64,000 bases of DNA from Rhodobacteraceae bacterium UBA6197 (GTDB taxonomy: Bacteria > Pseudomonadota > Alphaproteobacteria > Rhodobacterales > Rhodobacteraceae): positions 524,336-588,335 of the forward strand of contig DISZ01000018.1 in the NCBI GenBank assembly GCA_002422085.1, given 5' to 3'. The notes beneath the pieces were generated by a model. The model was given only the letters and a program-made list of their open reading frames with translations. It ran no database searches and was not told the origin of the DNA. The position numbers and the translations under genes are program-made. Position 1 is the first letter of the stretch. Each line of letters begins with the position of its first letter. Positions 51,186 through 59,940 of this stretch are shown piece after piece.

Positions 51186-52505
51186 ATGAGCGCTTCGGCC
51201 ATAACAGGGCTTGCCGCCCGCCGCGTCTGGGACAGTCGTGGCAATCCGACCGTCGAGGTCGAAGTGCAGACGGACTCGGGGCGATCGGGGCGGGCCATCG
51301 CTCCGGCAGGGGCCTCGCGCGGAATGCGCGAGGCGATCGATCTGCGCGATGGCGGCGCGGCCTTGCAGGGGATGGATGTGCAGCAGGCCGTCGCAAATGT
51401 GAATACGCGCATTGCGGCGGCGCTCAGGGGGATGGACTGTCTGGATCAGGCGGGGATCGACGCGGCGCTCGGGGCCTTGGATGGCACGCCGTTGAAATCG
51501 GTGCTTGGTGGCAATGCCATGGTGGCGACATCGCTTGCCGTGTTGCATGCAGCGTCGGCGGCCAAAGGCGTGCCGCTGTGGCGGCATGTGGCCGACCTGT
51601 CCGGCGAGGTACCGACGTTGCCCTTGCCCGAGGTCCAGATATTCGGCGGCGGGGCCCACGCGGCGCGGCGCGTTGATGTGCAGGATTTCATGGTCATGGT
51701 GCCCGGTGCTGGTAGTTTTGACGAGGTAATGGAGGTTACCTCGGAAATCTACCGCGCTGCCGGTTCGCTTATGAAGGCCAAGGGCCATTCGGTCGGCGTG
51801 GCAGATGAGGGGGGCTGGTGGCCAGTGTTTGCCAGCAATGAAGAGGCGCTCGAGACGCTGGTGCGGGCGATTGAGACCATGGGTGAAAAGCCCGGTGAGC
51901 GGGTCGTGATCTCGCTCGATATCGCGGCCTCGGAATTTGGCTCGAACGGGCGGTATCGCCTTGCGCTGGAGGACCGGGAACTGGATCGCGACCAGATGAT
52001 CGAATTGTTGGGACGCTGGATTGAAAGCTATCCGATTGCCTCCATCGAAGATCCTTTGGCCGAGGATGACCCCGAGGGTATGATCGCCTTTACAAAAGCA
52101 TATGGGCACCGCCTGCAAATCGTTGGCGATGACTATCTGGTGACGAATGCCGGGCTGGTGACGGCTTCTGCCGAAGCGGGGGCCTGCAATGCGGTGCTGA
52201 TCAAGGTCAATCAGGCAGGCACGGTAAGCGAGTCGATGGCCTGTCTGAAAGAAGCCAGGCTCAGAGGCTTTCGCGGTATCGTTTCGGCGCGTTCGGGCGA
52301 AACCGAGGATGTGTCGATTTCGCATTTGGCGGTGGGGTTGAACGCCGGACAGTTGAAGGTCGGCTCTTTCACGCGCTCAGAGCGGATGGCGAAATGGAAT
52401 GAATGTCTGCGGATTGGTGATGCACTGGGCAAAGCGGCTTTTGTTGGCGGAACCCCTTTGGCAAACACCTGGTGGGCACAGCAATCGGAAGGAAAGTCCC
52501 AGTGA
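51186..52505 (+). CDS. Enolase paralogue with altered active site
   Basis: A 439-residue full-length enolase-family protein. The metal ligands match enolase (Asp245, Glu288, Asp315; yeast 246, 295, 320), as do the catalytic Lys340 and Glu208, His158 and Ser44. Two key positions differ: the QEFM Glu is Asp167, and the His before RSGETED (yeast His373) is Ala368. The phosphate-binding Arg369 and Ser370 remain. It therefore probably still takes a phosphorylated acid but not simply 2-phosphoglycerate in the usual way. It lies ten bases after a kinase gene that could supply that phosphate. GAGGGAAAA precedes the ATG. Confidence 0.85.
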   Translation: MSASAITGLAARRVWDSRGNPTVEVEVQTDSGRSGRAIAPAGASRGMREAIDLRDGGAALQGMDVQQAVANVNTRIAAALRGMDCLDQAGIDAALGALDGTPLKSVLGGNAMVATSLAVLHAASAAKGVPLWRHVADLSGEVPTLPLPEVQIFGGGAHAARRVDVQDFMVMVPGAGSFDEVMEVTSEIYRAAGSLMKAKGHSVGVADEGGWWPVFASNEEALETLVRAIETMGEKPGERVVISLDIAASEFGSNGRYRLALEDRELDRDQMIELLGRWIESYPIASIEDPLAEDDPEGMIAFTKAYGHRLQIVGDDYLVTNAGLVTASAEAGACNAVLIKVNQAGTVSESMACLKEARLRGFRGIVSARSGETEDVSISHLAVGLNAGQLKVGSFTRSERMAKWNECLRIGDALGKAAFVGGTPLANTWWAQQSEGKSQ

Positions 52506-53365
52506 AACTGTTGCGTTACGGAAATCGCGATATGTCGAAAACCCCCTGTGTCATGGATGCCGATGGCCGGGCCCGTGACGTGTCGTCGATTGTCAGGGAT
52601 TTTGGCCCCGACACTCTTTCGCCCGACCTGATGGCGCGCTTGCGGGCGGCGGATCTGGAGTCCTTGCCGGTTGTCTCGGCCGAAGGCAGACGCGTGGCTC
52701 CGCCCGTGGCGCAGCCGCGAAATATCTGGTGCATCGGCTTGAATTATTCCGACCATGCCGCCGAGGCCGGGCTGCCGGTGCCTGCCGAGCCGATCCTGTT
52801 CAACAAATCAAGCGCCACCTATTGCGGCGCCAATGACCCGATCCTCAAGTCACCCAAGATGACCAAGCTCGACTGGGAAGTGGAACTGGGCATCATCATC
52901 GGCAAGTGCGCACTGAACATCGACCACGATCAGGCGATGGATCACATTGCCGGATTCGTGCTGGTCAACGATGTCTCAGAGCGCGCCTGGCAGATGGAAC
53001 GCGGCGGGCAATGGGTAAAGGGCAAGAGCTTTCCCAATTTCTGCCCGACAGGGCCTTGGCTGGTGACACCGGATGAGTTGGGCGATGTGCAGGCGCTGGA
53101 GATGTGGCTGGACGTCAACGGTCAGCGCAAACAGACCGGGACAACCGCCAAGATGATCTTCGACGTCACCACGATCGTTTCCTACATGAGCGAGTTTTGC
53201 CAGCTGGAGCCCGGTGATCTGATCTGCACGGGCACCCCGCCCGGCGTCGGCGCAGGGATGAAGCCGCCGCAATATCTGAACCGCGGCGATGTCGTGGCTT
53301 TGGGTATTCAGGGCCTGGGCGAGCAACGCCAGACTGTCACCCCCTTTGCCGAGGTCGCGCTATGA
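52502..53365 (+). CDS. FAH-family hydrolase, probable 2,4-diketo-3-deoxyaldonate hydrolase
   Basis: A 287-residue fumarylacetoacetate-hydrolase-fold enzyme. Metal-site region DWEVELGIIIGK, ahead of it WCIGLNYSDHAAEAGLPVPA, later SERAWQMERGGQW and DLICTGTPPGVGAGMKPPQY. These stretches match hydrolases that split 2,4-diketo-3-deoxy-rhamnonate/fuconate-type acids to pyruvate and a hydroxyacid. Caulobacter XylX is also FAH-family but is longer and acts as a dehydratase with an aldehyde dehydrogenase partner, absent here. The start is GTG at 52502, inside the enolase-like gene's stop (GTGA). Confidence 0.82.
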   Translation: MKLLRYGNRDMSKTPCVMDADGRARDVSSIVRDFGPDTLSPDLMARLRAADLESLPVVSAEGRRVAPPVAQPRNIWCIGLNYSDHAAEAGLPVPAEPILFNKSSATYCGANDPILKSPKMTKLDWEVELGIIIGKCALNIDHDQAMDHIAGFVLVNDVSERAWQMERGGQWVKGKSFPNFCPTGPWLVTPDELGDVQALEMWLDVNGQRKQTGTTAKMIFDVTTIVSYMSEFCQLEPGDLICTGTPPGVGAGMKPPQYLNRGDVVALGIQGLGEQRQTVTPFAEVAL

Positions 53366-54111
53366 ACAGCTATGATTATTCGGGCCAGGTTGCCGTTATC
53401 ACTGGCGGGGCGAATGGCATTGGTGCCGCTGCTGCGGCGCGCATGGCCGCGTCGGGCGCGCGGGTGGCGATTTGGGATATGGATATTTCTTCCCCCGAAG
53501 CGAAGGTCGCTAATCTGCCCGACGCCGACCGGCTTTTGGTTCCGGTCGATGTCAGTGATCTGGCAAGTGTAGAGTCTGCCTTGGCGCGGACCGAGGCCGC
53601 CTTTGGCAAGGTCGATGTCTTGATCAACAGCGCGGGTATCGCCGGGCCGACCAGCACCTTGGCGACCTACCCCGCCGATCTGTGGCGCAAGGTGCAAGAG
53701 GTGAACCTTGGCGGCACCTTCCATTGCTGCAAGGTGGTCACGCCGGGAATGATGGCGCGCAACTATGGCCGCATTGTCAACGTGGCCTCGATCGCGGGCA
53801 AGGAGGGCAACCCGAACGCCTCGGCCTATTCGGCGTCAAAGGCGGCGGTGATTGCGTTGACCAAATCGCTTGGCAAGGAATTGGCGGGCCATGATATCGC
53901 GGTGAATTGCGTCACCCCCGCCACCGCCAGGACCCGCCTTTTGGATCAGGTCAGCCAGGAGTTTATCGACTTCATGCTGTCCAAGATCCCGCGCGGGCGT
54001 TTCGTGACGGTCGAGGAAATCGCCAATATGCTTTTGTGGGTGGCCTCGGCCGAAAACTCCTTCACCACCGGCGCGGTCTTTGACCTGTCGGGCGGTCGTG
54101 CAACGTATTGA
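53362..54111 (+). CDS. SDR dehydrogenase 1 of the sugar locus
   Basis: A 249-residue short-chain dehydrogenase. The cofactor motif is TGGANGIGAAAAARMA (near residue 14), Asp at the end of the second strand (IWDMDI) favours NAD, and the catalytic set is NSAG, Ser in VASIAGKEG and Tyr-x-x-x-Lys in YSASKAAVIAL. It may oxidise a sugar or sugar acid; the operon holds another SDR and a third lies behind the transporter. It overlaps the FAH gene by four bases and is followed by the dehydratase ten bases on. Confidence 0.85.
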   Translation: MNSYDYSGQVAVITGGANGIGAAAAARMAASGARVAIWDMDISSPEAKVANLPDADRLLVPVDVSDLASVESALARTEAAFGKVDVLINSAGIAGPTSTLATYPADLWRKVQEVNLGGTFHCCKVVTPGMMARNYGRIVNVASIAGKEGNPNASAYSASKAAVIALTKSLGKELAGHDIAVNCVTPATARTRLLDQVSQEFIDFMLSKIPRGRFVTVEEIANMLLWVASAENSFTTGAVFDLSGGRATY

Positions 54112-54121
54112 GGGCAAGGCC

Positions 54122-55903
54122 ATGAAACTTCGCTCGCAGCAATGGTTCGACAATCCAGATAATCCGGGGATGACCGCGCTTTATATAGAGCGCTATCTGA
54201 ACTACGGCATCACCCGTGAAGAACTGCAATCGGGCAAACCGATCATCGGCATTGCCCAGACCGGGTCGGATCTGTCGCCCTGCAACCGTCACCATATCGA
54301 ACTGGCCAAGCGCGTGCGCGAGGGCATCGTGGCGGCGGGCGGGATCTGTTTTGAATTCCCCGTGCATCCGATCCAGGAAACCGGCAAGCGCCCGACGGCC
54401 TCGCTGGATCGCAACCTTGCCTATCTGGGGCTGGTCGAGGTGCTTTACGGCTATCCGCTGGACGGGGTGGTTCTGACCATCGGCTGCGACAAGACCACGC
54501 CGGCGCTGTTGATGGCCGCGGCGACCGTGAATATTCCGGCAATTGCGCTGTCGGTTGGCCCGATGCTGAATGGTTGGCACAAGGGCCAACGCGCGGGCTC
54601 GGGCACGGCTATCTGGGATGGCCGGCAGCAGTTGGCGGCTGGCAAGATCGACTATGCCGAGTTCATGGATATTGCCACGGCCTCGGCGCCCTCGGTGGGC
54701 TACTGCAACACGATGGGCACCGCCAGCACGATGAATTCGCTGGCCGAGGCATTGGGGATGCAACTGCCCGGTGCGGCGGCGATCCCGGCCCCTTACCGCG
54801 AACGGGGCCAGATTTCCTATGCCACGGGTCGCCGGATCGTCGAAATGGTGCAGGCGGACCTGAAGCCTTCGGATATCATGACTCGGGCGGCTTTTGAAAA
54901 TGCGATCGTGGTGAATTCGGCGATTGGCGGATCGACAAACGCGCCGATCCATCTGAATGCGGTGGCGCGGCATCTCGGGTTGGAACTGGACAATGCCGAC
55001 TGGCAAGATCTGGGGCACCGGATTCCGCTATTGGTCGATCTGCAACCGGCCGGGCGGTTTCTGGGCGAGGACTTCTTTCACGCGGGCGGCGTTCCTGCGG
55101 TGATTGCCGAATTGTTGCGGGTCGGGGCCTTGCCGCATCCGCAGGCCATCACGGCGACAGGGCAAACCGTGGCCGAGGTCTATTGCGCCGCGAAGATCCA
55201 GAACCCCGAGGTGATCCGCCGCTTTGAAACGCCGCTGAAACCGGCGGCGGGATTTGTGAACTTGCGGGGCAATCTCTTTGACAGCGCGATCATGAAAACC
55301 AGCGTGATTTCGCCTGAATTCCGTGACCGCTATTTGTCGAACCCTGATGACCCCGAGGCCTTTGAGGGGCGCGCCATCGTCTTTGAGGGGCCCGAGGATT
55401 ATCACCACCGCATTGATGACCCGGCGCTGGAGATCGACGAAAACTGCATCCTTGTGATCCGTGGCGTCGGCCCGATCGGCTATCCCGGCGGCGCCGAGGT
55501 GGTGAACATGCAACCGCCCGCAGCGTTGATCAAACGCGGCATTACGGCGATGCCTTGCATCGGAGACGGGCGGCAATCGGGCACCTCCGGTTCCCCCTCA
55601 ATCCTGAACGCAAGCCCCGAAGCGGCGGCGATGGGCGGGCTCGCCCTGCTGCGGACGGGTGATCGCATTCGGGTTGATCTGCGTCAGCACAGCGCGAATG
55701 TGGTGCTACCCGAGACGGAACTTGCCGCACGACGCGCGGCTTTGGCAGAGCAGGGCGGCTTTGCCTATGCCGACAATCAGACGCCCTGGCAGGAAATCCA
55801 GCGCGGCATGGTGGATCAGTTTGACAAGGGCATGGTTTTGAAACCGGCCGTCAAATACCAGCGGATCGCCCAGACCAAGGGGGTGCCGCGTGACAACCAT
55901 TGA
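54122..55903 (+). CDS. Aldonate dehydratase, IlvD/Edd family (xylonate dehydratase type)
   Basis: A 593-residue iron-sulfur dehydratase turning an aldonate into its 2-keto-3-deoxy acid. The cluster Cys are Cys54 (SDLSPCNRHH), Cys122 (TIGCDKTTPA) and Cys195 (GYCNTMGTAS). The whole length follows Caulobacter xylonate dehydratase XylD as I recall it, including RSQQWFDNP, PIIGIAQTGSD, NMQPP and SPSILNASPE. Pentonate or hexonate specificity cannot be separated by eye. The ATG at 54122 is ten bases past the SDR stop. Confidence 0.88.
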   Translation: MKLRSQQWFDNPDNPGMTALYIERYLNYGITREELQSGKPIIGIAQTGSDLSPCNRHHIELAKRVREGIVAAGGICFEFPVHPIQETGKRPTASLDRNLAYLGLVEVLYGYPLDGVVLTIGCDKTTPALLMAAATVNIPAIALSVGPMLNGWHKGQRAGSGTAIWDGRQQLAAGKIDYAEFMDIATASAPSVGYCNTMGTASTMNSLAEALGMQLPGAAAIPAPYRERGQISYATGRRIVEMVQADLKPSDIMTRAAFENAIVVNSAIGGSTNAPIHLNAVARHLGLELDNADWQDLGHRIPLLVDLQPAGRFLGEDFFHAGGVPAVIAELLRVGALPHPQAITATGQTVAEVYCAAKIQNPEVIRRFETPLKPAAGFVNLRGNLFDSAIMKTSVISPEFRDRYLSNPDDPEAFEGRAIVFEGPEDYHHRIDDPALEIDENCILVIRGVGPIGYPGGAEVVNMQPPAALIKRGITAMPCIGDGRQSGTSGSPSILNASPEAAAMGGLALLRTGDRIRVDLRQHSANVVLPETELAARRAALAEQGGFAYADNQTPWQEIQRGMVDQFDKGMVLKPAVKYQRIAQTKGVPRDNH

Positions 55904-56645
55904 TCTGCGTTCAAGGCTCGCGGGCCGCGTGGCGCTGGTGACGGCGGCGGGTCAGGGTATTGGTCGTGCGGTGGCCGAACGGTTGGCTGGCGAAGGGGCC
56001 GAGGTGCATGCTTGCGATCTCAACCCGGCCAGCATGGCGCAGACGCCCTTTGCCTCGGCGCGGGTGGTGGATGCCTGCGACGCCGCAGCGGTGGCCGACT
56101 GGATGGCCCCTTTCGCGCGGATTGATATTCTGGTGCATGCCGTGGGCTATGTGCATCAAGGCTCGATCGAGGAAACCAGCCCTCAGGAATGGCGGCGCAG
56201 CCTCGGGATCACGCTCGACAGCGCCTATGTCGTGCTTGGGGCGGCGGTGCCCCGAATGAAGGCGTGGGGCGGCAGTGTCATCACGATTGCCTCGGTCGCG
56301 TCGTCGATCAAGGGCTTTCCCCGACGTGCGGCTTACGGTGCGGCAAAGGGAGGCGTGATCGGGCTGACAAAGGCCTGTGCCGCCGACTATATTGCGCAAG
56401 GGCTCCGGTTCAACGCGGTTTGCCCCGGAACGGTCGACACCCCGTCCTTGCGCGACCGCATCACCGAACTGGCACAAGTGCTGGGTAGCCTTGAGGCCGC
56501 CGAAAAGGCCTTTCTGGATCGCCAACCGTCCGGGCGGCTGGGCACGACCCAGGAAATCGCGGGGATCTGCGCTTTTCTTGCCTCGGACGATGGCCGCTTT
56601 GTAACCGGCCAGGCGATCAACGTGGATGGGGGGATCACCATCTGA
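55890..56645 (+). CDS. SDR dehydrogenase 2, probable 2-keto-3-deoxyaldonate 4-dehydrogenase
   Basis: A 251-residue short-chain dehydrogenase. Cofactor motif VTAAGQGIGRAVAERL, catalytic Ser in IASVASSIKGFPRRAAYG and Tyr/Lys in YGAAKGGVIGLTKACAADYI, then NAVCPGTVDTPSLRDRI. This last block is the mark of the group containing 2-keto-3-deoxy-L-fuconate and -rhamnonate 4-dehydrogenases (and BDH2). Those enzymes make the 2,4-diketo acid that a FAH-family hydrolase then cuts, and such a hydrolase is in this operon. The start is GTG at 55890, overlapping the dehydratase by 14 bases. Confidence 0.82.
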   Translation: MTTIDLRSRLAGRVALVTAAGQGIGRAVAERLAGEGAEVHACDLNPASMAQTPFASARVVDACDAAAVADWMAPFARIDILVHAVGYVHQGSIEETSPQEWRRSLGITLDSAYVVLGAAVPRMKAWGGSVITIASVASSIKGFPRRAAYGAAKGGVIGLTKACAADYIAQGLRFNAVCPGTVDTPSLRDRITELAQVLGSLEAAEKAFLDRQPSGRLGTTQEIAGICAFLASDDGRFVTGQAINVDGGITI

Positions 56646-56705
56646 GCAAAGCCGTTCTGTCCGGTTAACGGACCTTTTCACCCAAGCCGACCAAGACCGA
56701 ATGAC

Positions 56706-56724
56706 CGATCAATCACGTTGATCG
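56706..56724. promoter_or_regulatory. Inverted repeat before the sugar ABC importer
   Basis: CGATCAA and TTGATCG, exact reverse complements around TCACG. The core TCACGT resembles the centre of the operator at 50128-50162, so it may be a weaker site for the same repressor. Confidence 0.45.
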
Positions 56725-56765
56725 CATGAAAGCCTGTTTTCCGAGATTTAGGGGAGGAGCCCACT

Positions 56766-58040
56766 ATGGAACAGACCAGAAAGACCCTGCAGACCGTGGC
56801 CGTGGCCACGTTGGCGCTGGGAATCAGCGCGATGGCGCTGCACGCTGAGCCGAAAACCAATATGATGCACCAATGGGCACAAGGCTCTGAGGCGGCTGCC
56901 ATCGCCAAACTGGGCGAGATGTTCGAGGCCGCCGGCGGCAAATGGGAACAGACCGCAATATCGGGTCATACCTCGAACACACTGGCCAAACTGCGTTCCG
57001 ACGTGGTGGCGGGAACGGCGCCGGCGGCCGTGCAGCTCAAGGGGCCGGAGATTGCCGAATGGAATGCAACCGGCCAAACGGCCAATCTTGATGCGCTTGC
57101 AACGTCTGAGGGCTGGGATGCGGTTGTCGCCCCGGAACTGATTTCGGTGATGAAGCCGACCGGCCATTGGGTTGCCGCGCCGATGAACATTCACCGCGTG
57201 AACTGGCTCTACAGCTCGAAAAAGATCCTGACCGACCTTGGCATCGAGGTTCCAAAGACATGGGATGATTTCAACGCCGCCTGCGAAAAAGTCATGGCGG
57301 CGGGCAAGATCTGCCTTGCGCATGGCGCTGCGGATTGGTCCGATACAACGACCTTTGACAGCGTGGTCTATGGCATGGACATGGACCTTTACCGCAAGGC
57401 CTTTCAAGAGGCTGATACCAAGGCGATGCGCAGCCAAGGCATGATCGACGCCTTCGCGCAGCTGCGCAAGATGGTCGGCTACATGGATTCGGGCATCAAC
57501 GGCCGTTCGTGGGAACAGTCCATGGCGATGACGATGGACGGCGATGCGGCCTTCTTCATCATGGGGGATTGGACGGTCGCCTCGGCCAATCTGGCGGGAT
57601 ACAAGGAAGACGTTGACTATCTGTGCAATCAAACGCCGGTCAATTGGGGGGGCACGGGCTATATCCTGAACGCGGACTCGGTGGTGTTCTTCAACCAGAA
57701 AGACCCCGACTATGTCGACGGCCAACAGCTTTTGGCCAAGATCATTATGTCACCCGAATTCCAGACCACCTTCAATGTGGCCAAGGGATCAATCCCATCA
57801 CGCACCGATGTCGATCTGTCGACGGGTGGATTCACCAAATGCCAGCAGAAAAGCCAGGTTGATCTGAAGAATTCGGTCAACGAGGGCACGCTGGTGCGCT
57901 CGATGGCGCATAACATGACCGTTTTGCAAAAATACCGCGGTGCGATGATGGAGGTCATCACCGAGTTCGTCGCGGATCCGAGCATCACGCCAGAGCAAGG
58001 CGCCAATCAATTGGCAGATGCCGTCGAAGTGCAGCAGTAG
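56766..58040 (+). CDS. Carbohydrate ABC importer, substrate-binding protein
   Basis: A 424-residue periplasmic binding protein of the sugar family 1 type. Signal peptide about residues 1-27 (ending ALHAEP). Landmarks are LRSDVVAGTAPAAVQLKGPE, AAPMNIHRVNWLYSSKKILT, VPKTWDDFNAACEKV, GDAAFFIMGDWTV and SIPSRTDVDLSTG. The MNIHRVNWLY block is shared with glucose/xylose-type binding proteins. AGGGGAGGAG precedes the ATG. It leads the transporter operon. Confidence 0.92.
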   Translation: MEQTRKTLQTVAVATLALGISAMALHAEPKTNMMHQWAQGSEAAAIAKLGEMFEAAGGKWEQTAISGHTSNTLAKLRSDVVAGTAPAAVQLKGPEIAEWNATGQTANLDALATSEGWDAVVAPELISVMKPTGHWVAAPMNIHRVNWLYSSKKILTDLGIEVPKTWDDFNAACEKVMAAGKICLAHGAADWSDTTTFDSVVYGMDMDLYRKAFQEADTKAMRSQGMIDAFAQLRKMVGYMDSGINGRSWEQSMAMTMDGDAAFFIMGDWTVASANLAGYKEDVDYLCNQTPVNWGGTGYILNADSVVFFNQKDPDYVDGQQLLAKIIMSPEFQTTFNVAKGSIPSRTDVDLSTGGFTKCQQKSQVDLKNSVNEGTLVRSMAHNMTVLQKYRGAMMEVITEFVADPSITPEQGANQLADAVEVQQ

Positions 58041-58106
58041 CCGCATTTTCTGTCCCGCGCCAATGGGCGCGGGGCACCCTCACCTGACCGAATTTTGGGG
58101 AACAAG

Positions 58107-59033
58107 ATGGGTTCGCAAACACAGTCCAAAGCTGACCAACCCTGGCGCCGCTGGATCGCCGAGCGTACGCCACAGTTGATCTTGGTGCCGACGATCGGTG
58201 CGACGCTGATCTATGTTGTCGGCTTCTCGCTTTGGACATTCTGGCTGTCGCTGTCGACATCCACGATTTTGCCGGACCCGACCTTTGCCGGATTCCACGA
58301 ATATGTTGCCCTGTGGAAAAGCAAACGTTGGATCGTCTCTTTCCAGAACCTGTTTCTGTTTGGCTCACTTTACGTTGCGGGCGCGCTGTTTGTCGGCACC
58401 CTCCTGGCCATCCTGATCGACCAGCGCGTGCGGTTCGAAGCCGTCTGGCGCACGATCTATCTCTATCCATTGGCGATATCCTTCATCGTCACGGGAACCG
58501 TCTGGCGCTGGATCTTCCACCCGCAAACCGGGGTCGAACTGGCGCTGAAGGACTTGGGCTGGATCGGCGCCAAGTTCGATTGGATCACCGACCGCGATCT
58601 TGCGATTTACGTCGTGGTAATCACCGGTATCTGGCATGCATCGGGTTTCGCCATGGCGCTGATCCTTGCCGGCTTGCGGGCGGTTGACGGCGATCTGGTC
58701 AAGGCCGCGCAGATCGATGGGGCATCAATGGCCCGGACCTACCGCAAGGTGATCTTGCCGGTGATCTGGCCGATCTTTCTGGCCGTCGCGATCGTGCTTT
58801 TGCAGTTCGCCATCAAGACCTATGACCTAGTTGTCGCCCTGACCCAGGGCGGGCCAGGGGTGTCGACCACCGTGCCCGCGATCGTGGTCTACGACCTCAT
58901 GTTTCAGCGCGGCCAAATTGCCCAAGGCGCGGCGGCGGCGGTGATGATCCTTGTGGCGTTGGCGGCGGTCTTGATCCCTTACACCCTGTTCATGATTTGG
59001 CGGCGACGCCAGGAAGGAAACCAGCATGGCTGA
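58107..59033 (+). CDS. Carbohydrate ABC importer, permease 1
   Basis: A 308-residue MalF/UgpA-type inner-membrane permease with about six helices. The EAA loop that contacts the ATPase reads DLVKAAQIDGASMARTYRKV with ILP after it. GGGGAA lies four bases before the ATG at 58107; a TTG at 58095 in frame is unlikely. It overlaps the second permease by eight bases. Confidence 0.92.
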   Translation: MGSQTQSKADQPWRRWIAERTPQLILVPTIGATLIYVVGFSLWTFWLSLSTSTILPDPTFAGFHEYVALWKSKRWIVSFQNLFLFGSLYVAGALFVGTLLAILIDQRVRFEAVWRTIYLYPLAISFIVTGTVWRWIFHPQTGVELALKDLGWIGAKFDWITDRDLAIYVVVITGIWHASGFAMALILAGLRAVDGDLVKAAQIDGASMARTYRKVILPVIWPIFLAVAIVLLQFAIKTYDLVVALTQGGPGVSTTVPAIVVYDLMFQRGQIAQGAAAAVMILVALAAVLIPYTLFMIWRRRQEGNQHG

Positions 59034-59928
59034 TGTCATCGCTCATCATGAGTTTGACCCGCTTTCCACGGGCAGTCCAAGGCGCCGTATTCTGTCGAAA
59101 TCGGCAGTCTATGCACTGCTGATCGTTTTTGCGGTCTGCTACCTGCTGCCATTGTTGATCATTTTCTTGAACACGCTGCGACCGTTGCAAGAGATTGTCC
59201 GCACGGGGTTCATCGCGTGGCCGCATGAAGTTTCGGCGCAATACTGGGGCGAGGCGTGGGGCAGTTTTTGTATCGGCGGCACCTGCGAGGGCGTATCGCG
59301 GTTCTTCAAGAATTCGCTGATGATGGCTATTCCCGCGACAGTGTTCTCGACCGCCATTGGTTTGGTGAACGGGTATATTCTGTCAAAGTGGCGCTTCCGA
59401 GGGGCAGACGCCTTGTTTGGCCTGGTAACTCTGGGGGTTTTTCTGCCGGCACAGATGACGCTTTTGCCATGGGCATTCGTTTTGGGAAAACTGGGGCTGT
59501 CGAACAGCATCGCGGGGTTGGTGCTGATCCACACCGTACAGGGCATTTCGTTCACGACGCTGTTTTGCCGGAACTATTTTCTGAATGTTCCGGATGACCT
59601 GATCAAGGCGGCCCGCATCGACGGGGCCGGTTTCTGGCGGATCTTCCGCCGGATCATCTTGCCCCTGTCGCCGCCAATCATCATCGTTACGGTGATCTGG
59701 CAATTCACCGGCATCTGGAACGAGTTCCTTTTTGGCGCGGTCTTTACGTCGGGCGACCATCAACCCATCACCTCGGCCATCGTCGCCTTTTCGGGCTCGG
59801 GCACAGGCGAGCGGCATTACAATGTCGAAGCCGCCGCCGTCATCATGGCCGCCCTTCCGCCGCTGTTCATCTATCTCGTCGGTGGGAAATACTTTGTCCG
59901 TGGCCTGACCCAAGGCGCCGTCAAATAG
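59026..59928 (+). CDS. Carbohydrate ABC importer, permease 2
   Basis: A 300-residue MalG/UgpE-type permease. Six helices, with EAA loop DDLIKAARIDGAGFWRIFRR and ILP. An inserted Cys pair (FCIGGTCEG, near residue 82) in the first large periplasmic loop is seen in glucose/mannose-type members. It is the second half of the membrane channel with the preceding permease. Confidence 0.92.
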   Translation: MADVIAHHEFDPLSTGSPRRRILSKSAVYALLIVFAVCYLLPLLIIFLNTLRPLQEIVRTGFIAWPHEVSAQYWGEAWGSFCIGGTCEGVSRFFKNSLMMAIPATVFSTAIGLVNGYILSKWRFRGADALFGLVTLGVFLPAQMTLLPWAFVLGKLGLSNSIAGLVLIHTVQGISFTTLFCRNYFLNVPDDLIKAARIDGAGFWRIFRRIILPLSPPIIIVTVIWQFTGIWNEFLFGAVFTSGDHQPITSAIVAFSGSGTGERHYNVEAAAVIMAALPPLFIYLVGGKYFVRGLTQGAVK

Positions 59929-59940
59929 AAAGCTGAGACC

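Noticed and set aside
52502..53365. FAH-family gene as XylX of the Weimberg xylose route
   Set aside because: It is about 100 residues shorter than Caulobacter XylX as I recall it, and no 2-oxoglutarate semialdehyde dehydrogenase gene accompanies it. The 4-dehydrogenase in the operon fits the diketo route better.
54062..55018. Leftward open frame opposite the dehydratase gene
   Set aside because: His/Arg-rich shadow; the dehydratase is intact on the plus strand.
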